64,000 nt of DNA from assembly GCA_026874595.1 (NCBI GenBank), contig JAPPUL010000079.1:1295001-1359000 (forward strand). Direction: 5' to 3'. Under the pieces are notes generated by a model that saw only the letters and a program-made list of their open reading frames with translations, had not been told where the DNA came from and ran no database searches. The translations under genes and the position numbers were made by a program. Source of the DNA: Sipunculus nudus (taxonomy: Eukaryota; Annelida; Sipuncula; Golfingiida; Sipunculidae). Shown here piece by piece: positions 37,491 to 47,902 of the stretch (the stretch's first letter is position 1; each line of letters opens with the position of its first letter).

Positions 37491-39887
37491 ATGTATGAAG
37501 AGGCGATAAAATACTGTAAAGAGCACCGACAAGAGATGTATCTACTGTTCAGGCGTTATGTAATGCTTGGAAAGAAGTTAATGCTACAAACAGATTTATG
37601 GGAAGAATATGAAGAGCTTTGCAAATCTAATATGATACCTGGCTTATCGGCTGAGGACAGTCCATTAGGGGAGCTTATAAGACAAAGTCAAGAGGCAGTA
37701 ATAATATCACCGTGGGTATATTTATGTGTTAGGGTACAACGAGGACAGTGGTCTTATTTACGAGTACATGTAGAGGAGCAAGAGTTTGAAGAGGTTTTAG
37801 TAGATGATTATTTAAGTTTCAAAGAGCGAATAGTAAGCGGCGATGGAGCAGATACATTACCTTTACGGATAGACTTTACCCCATTTGAGAGGACATTTCC
37901 GAAATTAAAAGAGTCACGAAGTATAGGGCAGGGGGTATCATTTTTAAATATCACGTTGTCCAACAAGCTCTATCAAGCGCTGATAACTGAGGATAATGGA
38001 CTTATAGACTTTCTTAGGCTGCACGAGTATGGCGGACAACAACTAATGCTTAAAGAGGAGATAAATAATTTTGAAGTATTGCGAAAAGCCTTACGTAAGG
38101 CATCAGGTTATTTAGAGAAGAGGAAAAGCGATGATAGTTTTTCGATGGTATCAAGCGAGTTAGAGAAGTATGGACTTTTACCAGGTTGGGGCCGAGATGT
38201 TGGACGGATAAAAGACACAATAAACCTGCTATCAGACATATTAGAAGCGCCAGAACCCAAAAGGCTTGAAGAGTTTTTATCAAGAGTACCTATGATATTT
38301 AATATAGTGGCGGTAAGTCCGCATGGCTATTTTGCACAAGATAACGTGCTTGGGCTACCCGACACAGGCGGACAAGTTATATATATCCTAAATCAAGTAC
38401 GAGCGCTTGAGCAAGAGATGTATAGAGGATTTTGGGAACAAGGACTTGAAATAGAGCCAAAGATAGTAGTAGTAACTCGTTTAATACCAAACTCACCGGG
38501 AACAACATGTAAAGAAAGGCAAGAGAAGATATTAGGAACAAAGAATGCATATATATTGCGAATACCGTTTAGGGAGGAGGATGGAGATATAGTCCAGGAT
38601 TGGGTGTCTAGATTTTTGGTATGGCCTTATCTTGAAAGGTTTGCGCAGGAGGTGGAGCGAGAGTTGTTGGCTTATTTTGGAGGGCCTCCTAATCTTATAA
38701 TAGGTAATTATTCGGATGGCAACTTAGTAGCAAGTTTATTATCGCGAAGCCTTAAGGTAACGCAATGTAACATAGCACATGCATTAGAGAAGACAAAATA
38801 TTTGTTCTCAGCGCTTTATTGGCAGGAGATAGAAGATTATCATTTTGAATGTCAATTTACGGCAGACCTAATAGCTATGAACACAGCAAATTTTATAATA
38901 ACGAGTACCTATCAAGAGATAGCAGGACATGATGAGAGTTTGGGGCAGTATGAAAGTTATACATCTTTCACGATGCCGGGCTTATATAGAGTAATAAATG
39001 GAATAAACATCTTTGACCCCAAGTTTAATATAGTGTCTCCGGGCGCTGATCCTGAAGTGTATTTCCCTTATTACGAAGAAGAAAGACGTATAAAGAGTTT
39101 GGATGATGAGATAGAAGAAGTAATATACGGGACAGGTGATGGCAAAGCAGCACGTGGTCATATAGAAGACAGGAGCAAGCCAATAATCTTTACAATGGCT
39201 CGTCTTGATACTATAAAGAATGTTACAGGTCTTGTTAGATGGTACGGACAATTAGAAGAACTTAAAGAAACAGCAAATTTGCTTGTGGTATCAGGGCATG
39301 TAGATATTAATGAGGCGGTGGATAGGGAAGAGATAGAGCAGATAGAGCTTATGCATGAGCTTATGGATAAATATGCTTTAGATTCCAACATGCGCTGGGT
39401 AAATGCTATATCAGACAAACATTTTAATGGAGAGATGTATAGATATGTAGCGGATACAGGAGGAGTTTTTGTTCAGCCTGCTTTATTTGAGGCGTTTGGA
39501 CTTACGGTTATAGAGGCAATGAGCACGGGGCTTCCGACGTTTGCAACTCGTTTTGGGGGGCCTCTTGAAATTATCGTTAATGAGGAGTCTGGTTTTCATA
39601 TAAATCCTAATCATGGACAGGAGAGTGCAAAGTTGTTACTCGAGTTCTTACAAAGAGCATCAAAGGATAAAGATTATTGGAAGAGAATATCATCGAATGC
39701 CATAGAGCGTATAGAAAAGAAATATACATGGGAACTTTATGCAAAGAGAATGTTAACATTATCTCGGGTATATGGCTTTTGGAATTATGCAACAAATCTT
39801 GAGCGGGATGAGACTATGATGTATCTTGATATGTTTTATAATCTACAGTATCGGCCGCTTGCCAAAGCGCTTTCTAGAGGGCAATAG
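37491..39887 (+). CDS. Sucrose synthase
   Basis: A 798-residue protein, the length of plant and cyanobacterial sucrose synthases. The N-terminal ~260 residues are the regulatory domains. The catalytic part starts near 265 with [30 protein letters not shown], followed by [21 protein letters not shown], and the EX7E motif EAFGLTVIE in [17 protein letters not shown]. It reversibly cleaves sucrose with a nucleoside diphosphate to NDP-glucose and fructose. A GGAGGAGAG site precedes the ATG. Together with the preceding kinase and SPS/SPP it forms a sucrose cycle. Confidence 0.96.
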   Translation: MYEEAIKYCKEHRQEMYLLFRRYVMLGKKLMLQTDLWEEYEELCKSNMIPGLSAEDSPLGELIRQSQEAVIISPWVYLCVRVQRGQWSYLRVHVEEQEFEEVLVDDYLSFKERIVSGDGADTLPLRIDFTPFERTFPKLKESRSIGQGVSFLNITLSNKLYQALITEDNGLIDFLRLHEYGGQQLMLKEEINNFEVLRKALRKASGYLEKRKSDDSFSMVSSELEKYGLLPGWGRDVGRIKDTINLLSDILEAPEPKRLEEFLSRVPMIFNIVAVSPHGYFAQDNVLGLPDTGGQVIYILNQVRALEQEMYRGFWEQGLEIEPKIVVVTRLIPNSPGTTCKERQEKILGTKNAYILRIPFREEDGDIVQDWVSRFLVWPYLERFAQEVERELLAYFGGPPNLIIGNYSDGNLVASLLSRSLKVTQCNIAHALEKTKYLFSALYWQEIEDYHFECQFTADLIAMNTANFIITSTYQEIAGHDESLGQYESYTSFTMPGLYRVINGINIFDPKFNIVSPGADPEVYFPYYEEERRIKSLDDEIEEVIYGTGDGKAARGHIEDRSKPIIFTMARLDTIKNVTGLVRWYGQLEELKETANLLVVSGHVDINEAVDREEIEQIELMHELMDKYALDSNMRWVNAISDKHFNGEMYRYVADTGGVFVQPALFEAFGLTVIEAMSTGLPTFATRFGGPLEIIVNEESGFHINPNHGQESAKLLLEFLQRASKDKDYWKRISSNAIERIEKKYTWELYAKRMLTLSRVYGFWNYATNLERDETMMYLDMFYNLQYRPLAKALSRGQ

Positions 39888-39895
39888 GGCAATAG
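39880..39895. repeat. 8-nt duplication of the sucrose synthase stop region
   Basis: GGCAATAG occurs twice in a row (39880-39887 and 39888-39895). The first ends with the gene's TAG. Confidence 0.8.
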
Positions 39896-39902
39896 ATTAA
39901 GC

Positions 39903-39922
39903 TTATTATGAATTATTATGAA
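39903..39922. repeat. 10-nt duplication across the stop codon of the HEAT-repeat gene
   Basis: TTATTATGAA at 39903-39912 and 39913-39922, exact. The second copy holds the TAA (39916-39918) of the minus-strand gene. Together with the sucrose synthase duplication, both convergent genes here have duplicated stops within 45 nt. Confidence 0.88.
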
Positions 39923-41640
39923 TCAAATATTTTAATTAGCCTTCTTGCTTCTTTTTGAATTAAGGCGTTTTGCGATTTTAGAAAATGCGTTTTAAGTAGT
40001 GGAAGACTTTCTTTTATATCTTTTTGATAGAAGACGCTTAAAATATGCATAATAACTTCTGGATTGGATTCATTTTTCAGTCTGCTAAAAACCATATCTC
40101 GTGTTGCATGAGTATTTATGGATATTAGATAATTATAAGCATAGCGGCGTATGTGTATATTTTTGTAGTGTAGATATGGTTTTAAAGCCTCAAGTCTTTG
40201 GTGTCCTTTTGTATTTTTATATATAAGCACAACGCTATAAAGCTTAAGTGCGATATTATCATCATCTTTATTCATAATATTTTCTGATACAAAAGCAACG
40301 GCTTTATCGTGGTCAACTTTAAAAAACGCTTCTAAAATAACCTTTTTAATAGGGCTTGAAGATATATTTTGTTTATATGCAAAGGTAAGTAACGAAAGAG
40401 CTTGATTAGAAGGCATTAAATTTAAGCTTGATATAATCTCAACTTTTATTGAACTTGGAGTATTTTCTTTTAAGTTTTCCTTCCAAAGGCTCTTAACTTC
40501 TTTCCCTCCAAGCAAACTTAATACTTTGATAGCCTTTTTTCTTACTTTAAGAGATTCATCATTAAAGGCAATGTATTTTGTTATGTCTAAAGCCTTCTTT
40601 TTATTGATTTTGTTTAAATTCTTGAAATTTGTAATCGTATCAAGACCTGCATGACGAAATTCTTCTTTATCATCTCGTAACGCATCAAAGACTATTTTAA
40701 ATAATCTGGCTTCTTCATAAGGACTTTTTGCTTTTACTAATTTAAGTGAGCTTATTGCGGTTGTTGCAACCCGAGTATCTTTATCTTTGGTATAACGTTC
40801 AAGTTCGTCAAAGCCACCTTGACACTGGGTTATTGCACGTATTACAAGTACTTTTGTCGTTGGTGATGGGGGAGGGGTACCTTCAAGTAAGCTTTTTAGG
40901 AATTTAACAGAAGTTTTGCTGCCTATTCTTCCAAGCGATCTTATTATTTCATGGCGTATTGTTTTATTAGTCTTTAGCGTTTCATCAAATATTTTATAAA
41001 GTAAAGGTAAGCTGTATTCAGATTTTATTGACCCTAAGGCTTTTATTGATTCTATCTTTATAGATTCATTATTCGCTTTATCTTCAAGAATATCAATTAT
41101 ATCACCTGCTGAGCCTTTATAAGCAATTAGCCCAAGTGTGTTTATTGTATATAATATCAGATTTTCTCGAGGTGATATTTTGGATTTTTCCTTTCTAAGT
41201 AGATTATGTATTATATATCCATATTTTGTAAGCTCAAGCCTTCCAAGCGCATCAAGTGCCTTTATAAGTACTTGTTCATTATTATCGTTTTTAAGCACGT
41301 AAGAGAGTAAGTTATGATTTTTATTTGTCTTAACTATGTCCTCTATGACTTTAATTCGTTTTACTGAGGTTCCGTAGCTTAAATCCTTTTTTAGCTTTTC
41401 ATATTCTTTATTTTCTTTTTCATCATCTGCTTTATTTGCTTTATTATTTTCTTTATTTTGCTGTTTGGTGTTTTTTATTTGACTACGAGAGTCATTTTGC
41501 AAAGCCTTTTTAGGTAAACGATCTGATTTTATGCTAACGCTTTTGGCAGAAGATGCTCCTTGTAAGCTTCCGGTAAATATAAATAACATTAGCGTTGAAT
41601 AGAAAACTGTTATTATAGCGTTTAAAGCAGGCTTTTTCAT
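39916..41640 (-). CDS. Secreted HEAT-repeat protein
   Basis: A 574-residue protein. Residues 5-28 are a signal peptide (ALNAIITVFYSTLMLFIFTGSLQGA), followed by a Lys/Asn-rich linker to about 90. The rest is a regular series of helical pairs with the PBS-lyase/HEAT spacing (LLSYVLKNDNNEQVLIKALDALGRLE, IIDILEDKANNESIKIESIKALGSI, LPLLYKIFDETLKTNKTIRHEIIRSLGRIGS and onward). Such proteins are envelope-localised binding scaffolds; the partner is unknown. It is downstream of pheS on the same strand, with about 100 nt between. Confidence 0.8.
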   Translation of the reverse strand: MKKPALNAIITVFYSTLMLFIFTGSLQGASSAKSVSIKSDRLPKKALQNDSRSQIKNTKQQNKENNKANKADDEKENKEYEKLKKDLSYGTSVKRIKVIEDIVKTNKNHNLLSYVLKNDNNEQVLIKALDALGRLELTKYGYIIHNLLRKEKSKISPRENLILYTINTLGLIAYKGSAGDIIDILEDKANNESIKIESIKALGSIKSEYSLPLLYKIFDETLKTNKTIRHEIIRSLGRIGSKTSVKFLKSLLEGTPPPSPTTKVLVIRAITQCQGGFDELERYTKDKDTRVATTAISSLKLVKAKSPYEEARLFKIVFDALRDDKEEFRHAGLDTITNFKNLNKINKKKALDITKYIAFNDESLKVRKKAIKVLSLLGGKEVKSLWKENLKENTPSSIKVEIISSLNLMPSNQALSLLTFAYKQNISSSPIKKVILEAFFKVDHDKAVAFVSENIMNKDDDNIALKLYSVVLIYKNTKGHQRLEALKPYLHYKNIHIRRYAYNYLISINTHATRDMVFSRLKNESNPEVIMHILSVFYQKDIKESLPLLKTHFLKSQNALIQKEARRLIKIFDS

Positions 41641-41744
41641 AATATTCTCTCTAAATAATATTCTCTTTAAATTTGACAGGAGATTTATTTCATAATATTC
41701 TAGCTTATTGTCGGTCTTTAGAGCTTTTTATAGAGAGTTTTTTT

Positions 41745-42800
41745 TTAGAACTGATTTAAGAATCTATAATCATTTTCATAAAACATACGTATGTCAGGAA
41801 TCCCATGCTTTACCATTGCAATTCGTTCTATACCCATCCCAAATGCATATCCTGAGTATTCTTCGGGGTCTATGTTAACAAAACCAAACACATCAGGATC
41901 GACAAGTCCGCATCCGCCCATCTCAAGCCAACCGCTCCCCTTACATACTTTACAACCTTTTGTCCCTGAGGCAGCAGCCTCACACTCAAAACAACTAATT
42001 GCAAACTCTGCACTTGGCTCTGTAAATGGGAAGTAGTCTGGACGAAAGCGTAGTTTTGTATTTGAGCCAAATAATTTGCGTGCAAAAAGGTGTAATGTCC
42101 CTTTTAGATCGGCAAATGATACGTCTTTATCGACTAAAAGCCCTTCTATCTGATGAAAGGTATGAGAGTGAGTTGCATCTGTTGTATCTCGCCTGAAGCA
42201 GCGGCCTGAGGATATTATAGATATAGGAGGTCGCATCTTTTCCATAACTCGTATTTGAACGGGGGAGGTTTGGGTTCTTAGTAGCTTTTCTTTTGTTATA
42301 TAGAATGAGTCTTGTTCATCGCGTGCTGGATGGTCTTTTGGGATATTTAGTGTCTCGAAATTATAATATTCATGTTCAAGTTCGGGTCCTTCTGCCGTTT
42401 GAAAGCCCATACTTGTGAATATCTTCGTTATATCTTCTATAGTCTTTGTTAGCGGATGTTTATGTCCTATAGGCATCGGGCGGCCTTTTATGCTTATATC
42501 TATCGTCTGTGATTTTATCTTCTCATTATATATAGCAGTCTCAAGTTGTTTTTTCTTATTTTCAAATATCTTTATTAATGTATTTTTTGTAGTATTTGCA
42601 AGAGTGCCTATCTCCTTTTGAACGTCTTTATCAAGTTCCTTTAAACCCTTTAATATATTTGTAAGGCGACCTTTCTTTCCAAGAAACGCAAGTTGTACCT
42701 CAACAACTTCCTTAAGCTCATTCCTTTTATCAAGCAAATCCTCAACTTCTTTCTTTATATTTACTATTTCTTCTTTTAAGTTTAGTTTTGACAATTTCAA
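41745..42800 (-). CDS. pheS: Phenylalanyl-tRNA synthetase alpha subunit
   Basis: A 351-residue PheS. An N-terminal coiled coil (1-85) precedes the class II catalytic core with RPMPIGHKHPLTKTIEDI, GPELEHEYYNFETLNIPKDHPARDEQDSFYI (motif 1 region), SSGRCFRRDTTDATHSHTFHQIEGL (motif 2) and GMGIERIAMVKHGI (motif 3). The Cys-rich stretch CFECEAA ... GCKVCKGSGWLEMGGCG is usual for several lineages. It charges tRNA-Phe as an alpha2-beta2 enzyme. The gene for the beta subunit is not adjacent and not in the window. TTG start at 42800. Confidence 0.95.
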   Translation of the reverse strand: MKLSKLNLKEEIVNIKKEVEDLLDKRNELKEVVEVQLAFLGKKGRLTNILKGLKELDKDVQKEIGTLANTTKNTLIKIFENKKKQLETAIYNEKIKSQTIDISIKGRPMPIGHKHPLTKTIEDITKIFTSMGFQTAEGPELEHEYYNFETLNIPKDHPARDEQDSFYITKEKLLRTQTSPVQIRVMEKMRPPISIISSGRCFRRDTTDATHSHTFHQIEGLLVDKDVSFADLKGTLHLFARKLFGSNTKLRFRPDYFPFTEPSAEFAISCFECEAAASGTKGCKVCKGSGWLEMGGCGLVDPDVFGFVNIDPEEYSGYAFGMGIERIAMVKHGIPDIRMFYENDYRFLNQF

Positions 42801-42993
42801 GCTCTCTTTCTTTAATGTATTAAAGTGTATTAATATGATTTTCTTTAGTTATAGTGATTGTTTATAAAAGACAAAGCCACTAAGCGGTGCCCTAAAACTT
42901 TTATACTTTAACCATTTATGATTAACTTTTTATATTAATTTTGTCAACTTATTTTGAATAAAAGAGTTTTTAGTAAAACTATACTTTAAAAAG

Positions 42994-43908
42994 TTATTCT
43001 TTATAAAAGTTTTTAACATTGGTAAAGTTAAAATAGTTTATAAGATTGCCTATAAACGCTTTTAGCATTTTAAGTGCTTCTATTATGTTTTTGCCATGTA
43101 AAATAGATTTGCTATCCTCACTAGTTCCCATAACTATCTCCTCCGGGCTTAATATAAGGCCGCCATCAGCCGCATAGTCTTTAAGAAGCAAAGTCAAAAG
43201 CTCGTCTAAATCTTTTAAAAAGAGGCCAAATCTTATTAATATGCTTCTATATTCAGAAGACATCTTGCTCTTTTGAGTAGTACGTGTTTTTATATCAAGC
43301 AGCAAGTTTTTTTCTTTCATTTCTTTAAGGCGGCGTATGTATTTTTCTAATGCAAGTTCTATGTCGTTTAAGGATATACGAAGATTATCTCTTGTTAGGG
43401 AATGGTTTAAGACGAGTTTTAAATGGTAATCGTTTAAGGCAAGCATATATCGGCTGGATAAATATTTTAAGTAGCTGTATAAATCGTTTAGTTCTGAGTC
43501 TTTTGAGCCTTCGTATGCTTCTTCTATTAGTACATTTTGGAATATGTTTAGGTTAGACATGTCCTCAGTTTTTCGTTGTTTTCTCTCCTCGTCAACTGAT
43601 AATTTCATGCCTTTTTCATCTGCAAATAATGCAGGATCTTCTTTTATGTTCATGTCTTCAGGGGATATATTTTCATCGTTTATTTCATAATTTCCCAAAC
43701 TTCCTAATTTCATGCTTTTATATTTGCCTATATGCTCTTTAGACTCGACTTTTCTTGTCATCTTTTTAAGATATTCTTTAAGCTTACTTTCCCACTTTGC
43801 TAAATCCTGCTCGATAAGTATCCGATCATCTGGTGTTTTCGAACTCTCTTTCTTATCCTTTAGGCTTCTTATTATGTTTTCAAGTCTCCTTTGGGTAACG
43901 TCTGCCAT
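42994..43908 (-). CDS. Helical protein of unknown function
   Basis: A 304-residue, mainly helical protein that I do not recognise. Residues 1-60 are a charged coiled coil, about 60-125 are acidic and probably disordered, and from about 130 to the end amphipathic helices follow (SELNDLYSYLKYLSSRYMLALNDYHLKLVLNH, IELALEKYIRRLKEMKEKNLL). No signal peptide or membrane segment. It lies between the TPR gene and pheS on the same strand. Confidence 0.6.
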   Translation of the reverse strand: MADVTQRRLENIIRSLKDKKESSKTPDDRILIEQDLAKWESKLKEYLKKMTRKVESKEHIGKYKSMKLGSLGNYEINDENISPEDMNIKEDPALFADEKGMKLSVDEERKQRKTEDMSNLNIFQNVLIEEAYEGSKDSELNDLYSYLKYLSSRYMLALNDYHLKLVLNHSLTRDNLRISLNDIELALEKYIRRLKEMKEKNLLLDIKTRTTQKSKMSSEYRSILIRFGLFLKDLDELLTLLLKDYAADGGLILSPEEIVMGTSEDSKSILHGKNIIEALKMLKAFIGNLINYFNFTNVKNFYKE

Positions 43909-44004
43909 CTTCTTTTTACCGTATTCTAAGTCTTATGCTTTGTAAATTTTTCTAAATGCTTCCTTTGTTTCTAGTATTATATTAATATTGCAAAAAATAC
44001 TTGT

Positions 44005-46743
44005 TTAGGTATCATTTTTATCTTTTACTTCAAGATCTATATATTTGGAATAATGTTCTTCTTTTTTGTCTTCTAATATCTTTTTATAAATACTTGTTAA
44101 AGTTTGATGACACTCAGTAAGAGTATTATTTATTTTAAGAGCTTTTTTAAGTACTTCTATACCTTTCTTATACTCACCTTTATTTAGATATATTTTACCA
44201 AGTAGCGTTAGTATACTTGCTATTTGCTCTTGATTTTTATCATCTTCAAACAAATATGCTTTTTTTAAATAATTCAATGCTTTGTTCTCTTGTCCAAGAG
44301 CATAAAGAGACTTTCCTAAATAAAACAGGGTCTCAAAATCATATTCTTCACTTTGTATGCATCGACTAAGGGCCTGCATAGCGTTCTCATATTCTTTTTT
44401 AGAAAAATAATATTTACCAAGTTGTTTATCGACAAAGATGTCTGTACTTTTATGCTTCTCTAAGTATATGAATACTTTGCATGCTTTTTCTTTATCATGT
44501 TCATATTCATAATATATTTTACTTATCTGTAGTAACGCTTTTAAGTTGTTAGGATCATCTTTTAAAATCTTTTTAAGAAATAATGAAGCAAGCTTAAAGT
44601 TTTTACTTTGTATGGCAATAGACGCAAGACCCATTAAAACAGTGTTATCTGAGACATTATCAGTTTTTAATTTGTCTTTTACAAAGTCTAATACGGATAA
44701 ATTTAAATCTGTTAAAAGCTTTTTAAAAACAAAACATATGTTTTGGTCATAAACACCATTATTAAAAGCGTCTTTAAAGCCATATAGAATATCGCTCATA
44801 AGTTCAGCATTAGTAGTTTCTCGACTTATTTTTTTCACATCTTTTTCTTTATCATCTTTTAGTATCTTTGGGTTAATAAACCTTGAAAGCGACTTAAGAC
44901 AAAGCCCATAAAGACCACACATGAAGTAACATATTGCTAATCGATAATCTATTTTATTCTTTTCCTCTAAAGTTGTCCTAAAAGACATAGAGATTTCTTG
45001 CTCATCGTTTTCTTCTTTAACTTTAGTATAATAAATAATGGCTTTTTCAAAGAGGTTTATATTGTATAGAATGTCTGCGATATTTAAAAGTATATATTTA
45101 TAAATATAGCTATCATCAACAACAGAATTTTTCAAGTACTGGCAATATTTGGCAAGAGCTTGTTCAGATTCATTAGTTTCTTTAAGGGCATTGGCTTGAA
45201 GAAGAGTAAGAGCATTTTTGTTTAAGTTTTTATATTCTTTTGCTTTGTAAGAACAATTAAGTGCTTCGCTATACTGTTTTTGTTCAAAATGTAGGAATGC
45301 CAAACTAAAATATGCAGAATTAGATAAATGATTTATTTCCAAAGCTTTATTATATGAACTTAAAGCGTTTTTAGTTTCTCCGGTGTTATAGTAGCAATCT
45401 CCAAGCAAGACATAAAATATATCCTTCCCTAAAGCTTCCAAGTCAAAAAGTAAAAGTAGTTTAAGTCCATCATAATAGCGTAAATTTTGTGCATAATAAA
45501 TCATTATATTAAGTATGGTATCCACTCGAACTTCTTCCCCGCTTTCAATTATCGATAATAGTTTTTGATGATATTGTTCAACGGAATTATCCATATTCAA
45601 AAGATAAAGCTCTCTTTTTTGAGGATTAATATTAATAGGAGTTGCAAAGGAAATATCTTCTTTTAGGAATTCCTTAAATAAAGCTGCAAACTTGTTTTCT
45701 AAATGCGTTTTATCTTTTGTTTTCTCTTTTGTCAGCTGGTCGACATTGAATATCTTATATACTTTATCAGGTTTAATGCGTACAAAGAGCTTATGTTCTT
45801 TTGAAGTTTTTTTATGTGAAGTTTTTTTCTTCACAAAGGTTTCATCCACAAAGGTTTCATCCACAAAGGTTTCATCGAGAAGGGATTCACTAGACTTTTT
45901 ATTTTTATCGTCAGAAGTTTTATCGTCAGAAATGTGGTCATATTCGTTAGAGGTTTTAATTTTGTCCTTAAGTTCAGGTTTAATATCGTGGATAATATTT
46001 TCTTGTAGAACATCTTTATTTACAACATCTTTATTTACTTTAGTTTGTGTTTTACTATCTGGTATATCTTTTGAGACTAGTTTTTCTTGATGCTGTTCTT
46101 CTTGATGTTGTTTTACAAATTTTGTCTTTTTAATAAAGTGTTTTTCTGATGTAGATTTTTCAATATTAGACTTTTCAATATTAGACTTTTCAATATTAGA
46201 CTTTTCAATATTAGACTTTTCAATATTAGATTTTTCAATATTAGATTTTTCTTTTATGTTTGACTGAACAGAATCAGTAAAGAGAGGTTCTTTATGAGCA
46301 GGTTCTTTGCTAGGATATTTAGAAAACTCTTCGACACTGATCTTTTCATTAATGATGCCTTTATCTTTCATGTTGCTTATGAGTTTTTGAGTAGAATCGT
46401 CTTTAATATTAAGCTTTGACTGGTTCTCATCAGTAATGATATTCTTATCTATGTTTTTATCTATGTTGTGCTTTATAATAAAAGGCTTAAGGGTATTAGA
46501 ATCAAGAGGTGTAAATTGGCCATTCTTATCGATTTCAAATACTTCAAGATCATCAAGGTCCTGCTTAAGAGGTTTTATTTTGTGTTTGTCATAAGGCATA
46601 TATACTACTCCAAGGGTATAAACACTATTAGCTAAAAACACGTACAAAGGTGTAATATTTAGTTTAGAGAAAGTGCTATAGAAAAGATATAAAAATATAA
46701 AGCCTAGAATATAACTAGAATATAAAACATATAAAGACCACAA
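44005..46743 (-). CDS. Large membrane-anchored TPR protein with tandem-repeat linker
   Basis: A 912-residue protein. Two hydrophobic helices at about 3-50 anchor it. About 50-340 is a hydrophilic, probably disordered linker containing six IEKSN units and three DETFV units. From about 400 to the end there are many TPRs, for example ILAKYCQYL, LFEKAIIYYTKV, PNNLKALLQISKIYYEYEHD, FETLFYLGKSLYALGQENKALNYLKKAYLFEDD and IASILTLLGKIYLNKGEYKKGIEVLKKALKINN. It is probably a scaffold at the inner membrane. Start is TTG 46743. Confidence 0.72.
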   Translation of the reverse strand: MWSLYVLYSSYILGFIFLYLFYSTFSKLNITPLYVFLANSVYTLGVVYMPYDKHKIKPLKQDLDDLEVFEIDKNGQFTPLDSNTLKPFIIKHNIDKNIDKNIITDENQSKLNIKDDSTQKLISNMKDKGIINEKISVEEFSKYPSKEPAHKEPLFTDSVQSNIKEKSNIEKSNIEKSNIEKSNIEKSNIEKSNIEKSTSEKHFIKKTKFVKQHQEEQHQEKLVSKDIPDSKTQTKVNKDVVNKDVLQENIIHDIKPELKDKIKTSNEYDHISDDKTSDDKNKKSSESLLDETFVDETFVDETFVKKKTSHKKTSKEHKLFVRIKPDKVYKIFNVDQLTKEKTKDKTHLENKFAALFKEFLKEDISFATPININPQKRELYLLNMDNSVEQYHQKLLSIIESGEEVRVDTILNIMIYYAQNLRYYDGLKLLLLFDLEALGKDIFYVLLGDCYYNTGETKNALSSYNKALEINHLSNSAYFSLAFLHFEQKQYSEALNCSYKAKEYKNLNKNALTLLQANALKETNESEQALAKYCQYLKNSVVDDSYIYKYILLNIADILYNINLFEKAIIYYTKVKEENDEQEISMSFRTTLEEKNKIDYRLAICYFMCGLYGLCLKSLSRFINPKILKDDKEKDVKKISRETTNAELMSDILYGFKDAFNNGVYDQNICFVFKKLLTDLNLSVLDFVKDKLKTDNVSDNTVLMGLASIAIQSKNFKLASLFLKKILKDDPNNLKALLQISKIYYEYEHDKEKACKVFIYLEKHKSTDIFVDKQLGKYYFSKKEYENAMQALSRCIQSEEYDFETLFYLGKSLYALGQENKALNYLKKAYLFEDDKNQEQIASILTLLGKIYLNKGEYKKGIEVLKKALKINNTLTECHQTLTSIYKKILEDKKEEHYSKYIDLEVKDKNDT
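45829..45876. repeat. 15-nt in-frame tandem repeat (DETFV units)
   Basis: TTCATCCACAAAGGT occurs exactly at 45841-45855 and 45856-45870, with degenerate copies on both sides, coding for DETFV repeats in the linker of the TPR protein. Confidence 0.85.
46156..46245. repeat. 15-nt in-frame tandem repeat (IEKSN units)
   Basis: Six copies of [CT]TTTTCAATATTAGA in the linker of the TPR protein gene. Copies differ only at the first base, so the array appears recent. Confidence 0.95.
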
Positions 46744-46867
46744 ATATTTAGTAATAAAGTTAAATAAGAAAAACTTAATATAGTTACGATAATATTAGTA
46801 TACGATGGGATATAATATCGCAAGACTAGAGATAAAAACTTAACATGTTGTTGTAAATGGTGATAAG

Positions 46868-47725
46868 ATGGGATTAAAACAAGAGAAAAGAAAATGGTTA
46901 TATAAGAGAGTACATTTTGTGAGCAAGGTAGTTATTCTCTTTATCATACTAATTATCATACTAAGCTTTGTAAACATTAGTATGTATGGTTTGGAAGGTG
47001 TTTTGTTAGAAGTTTCAAAAGAGACAAGAGGGGATAAGGGAAAGAGTACAGATAGATATAAAGGAGGTGTTTTAAAAGGCGGGGCTATTAAAGATTTTGG
47101 TGATAAAAGGGGATTACTTGGGATAGGCGGCATAGAACTTGGTATTACGTTATTAAAGTTTGATAGGTTTTTGCACAAGATGCGAGGACGAGGTTTGTCT
47201 AAGGAAGAAAAGAGCAAATATTATTATAAGCGTAATGCGGGAAAATTTTTAATAAATGGCTTTGAAGATAAGAACCTTTTGATAAAAGGGAGAATAATAA
47301 CATATAAAAGGCACCTTGCAATAAAGCTATTAGGGAATAAAGCTAAGAAACGAAGGGGGGGTGAAGGTGTATTTTTACCGTTGTCGAGGCTCGATAAAGC
47401 TTTAAAAGGAGTTGCTTTAAAGTTTTATGATGATAAATTATACGAGGTAGAATTTGAGTATATAGAGGATTTAACAGGTTTAAATGTTCTAATAGAGGAG
47501 TATCATAATCTGCTTGGAGCGGGTTCAGAATATACAGAAGTAACAAGTACGTACAGCTGGTTTTTGGAATCTGGGGGGAATGAGTATATGATAACATTAA
47601 ATTTTTTAGGGGAGGGTTTTCCTCGTAGAGTATTAATAAGGTATAGACATTTAAGAGAGGAAGAGAAGGCAAGTCAATATTTTCATGAATCGAAGTTGCA
47701 AATAGACAAAATTATGAAAAGATGA
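46868..47725 (+). CDS. Membrane-anchored protein of unknown function
   Basis: A 285-residue protein with one N-terminal hydrophobic helix (about 18-38, VVILFIILIIILSFVNISMYGL), then a basic, Gly-rich region and a C-terminal alpha/beta region (DDKLYEVEFEYIEDLTGLNVLIEEYHNLLGAG, YMITLNFLGEGFPRRVLIRYRHL). The family is not recognised. Codon use is like its neighbours. Its stop is inside a 17-nt-period duplication. Confidence 0.6.
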   Translation: MGLKQEKRKWLYKRVHFVSKVVILFIILIIILSFVNISMYGLEGVLLEVSKETRGDKGKSTDRYKGGVLKGGAIKDFGDKRGLLGIGGIELGITLLKFDRFLHKMRGRGLSKEEKSKYYYKRNAGKFLINGFEDKNLLIKGRIITYKRHLAIKLLGNKAKKRRGGEGVFLPLSRLDKALKGVALKFYDDKLYEVEFEYIEDLTGLNVLIEEYHNLLGAGSEYTEVTSTYSWFLESGGNEYMITLNFLGEGFPRRVLIRYRHLREEEKASQYFHESKLQIDKIMKR

Positions 47726-47749
47726 TAGAGATAAAAAGATGATAGAGAT
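47717..47749. repeat. 17-nt-period duplication across the stop codon of the preceding gene
   Basis: A 16-nt stretch (AAAAGATGATAGAGAT) at 47717-47732 recurs at 47734-47749. The first copy contains the TGA stop (47723-47725). Confidence 0.92.
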
Positions 47750-47902
47750 GATATTCAGTTGATTTAAAGGGATTTAAAAGGATATGCAGAGCAAGTAAAA
47801 ATAGATAATCTTTCTTTTTTTTATTTAAGTATTATATTTTAGACGGGAGGGACAGGGTGATGTAAAAAGCCACAAATAGTAAAATAGTATAAAGAAGTAA
47901 AG

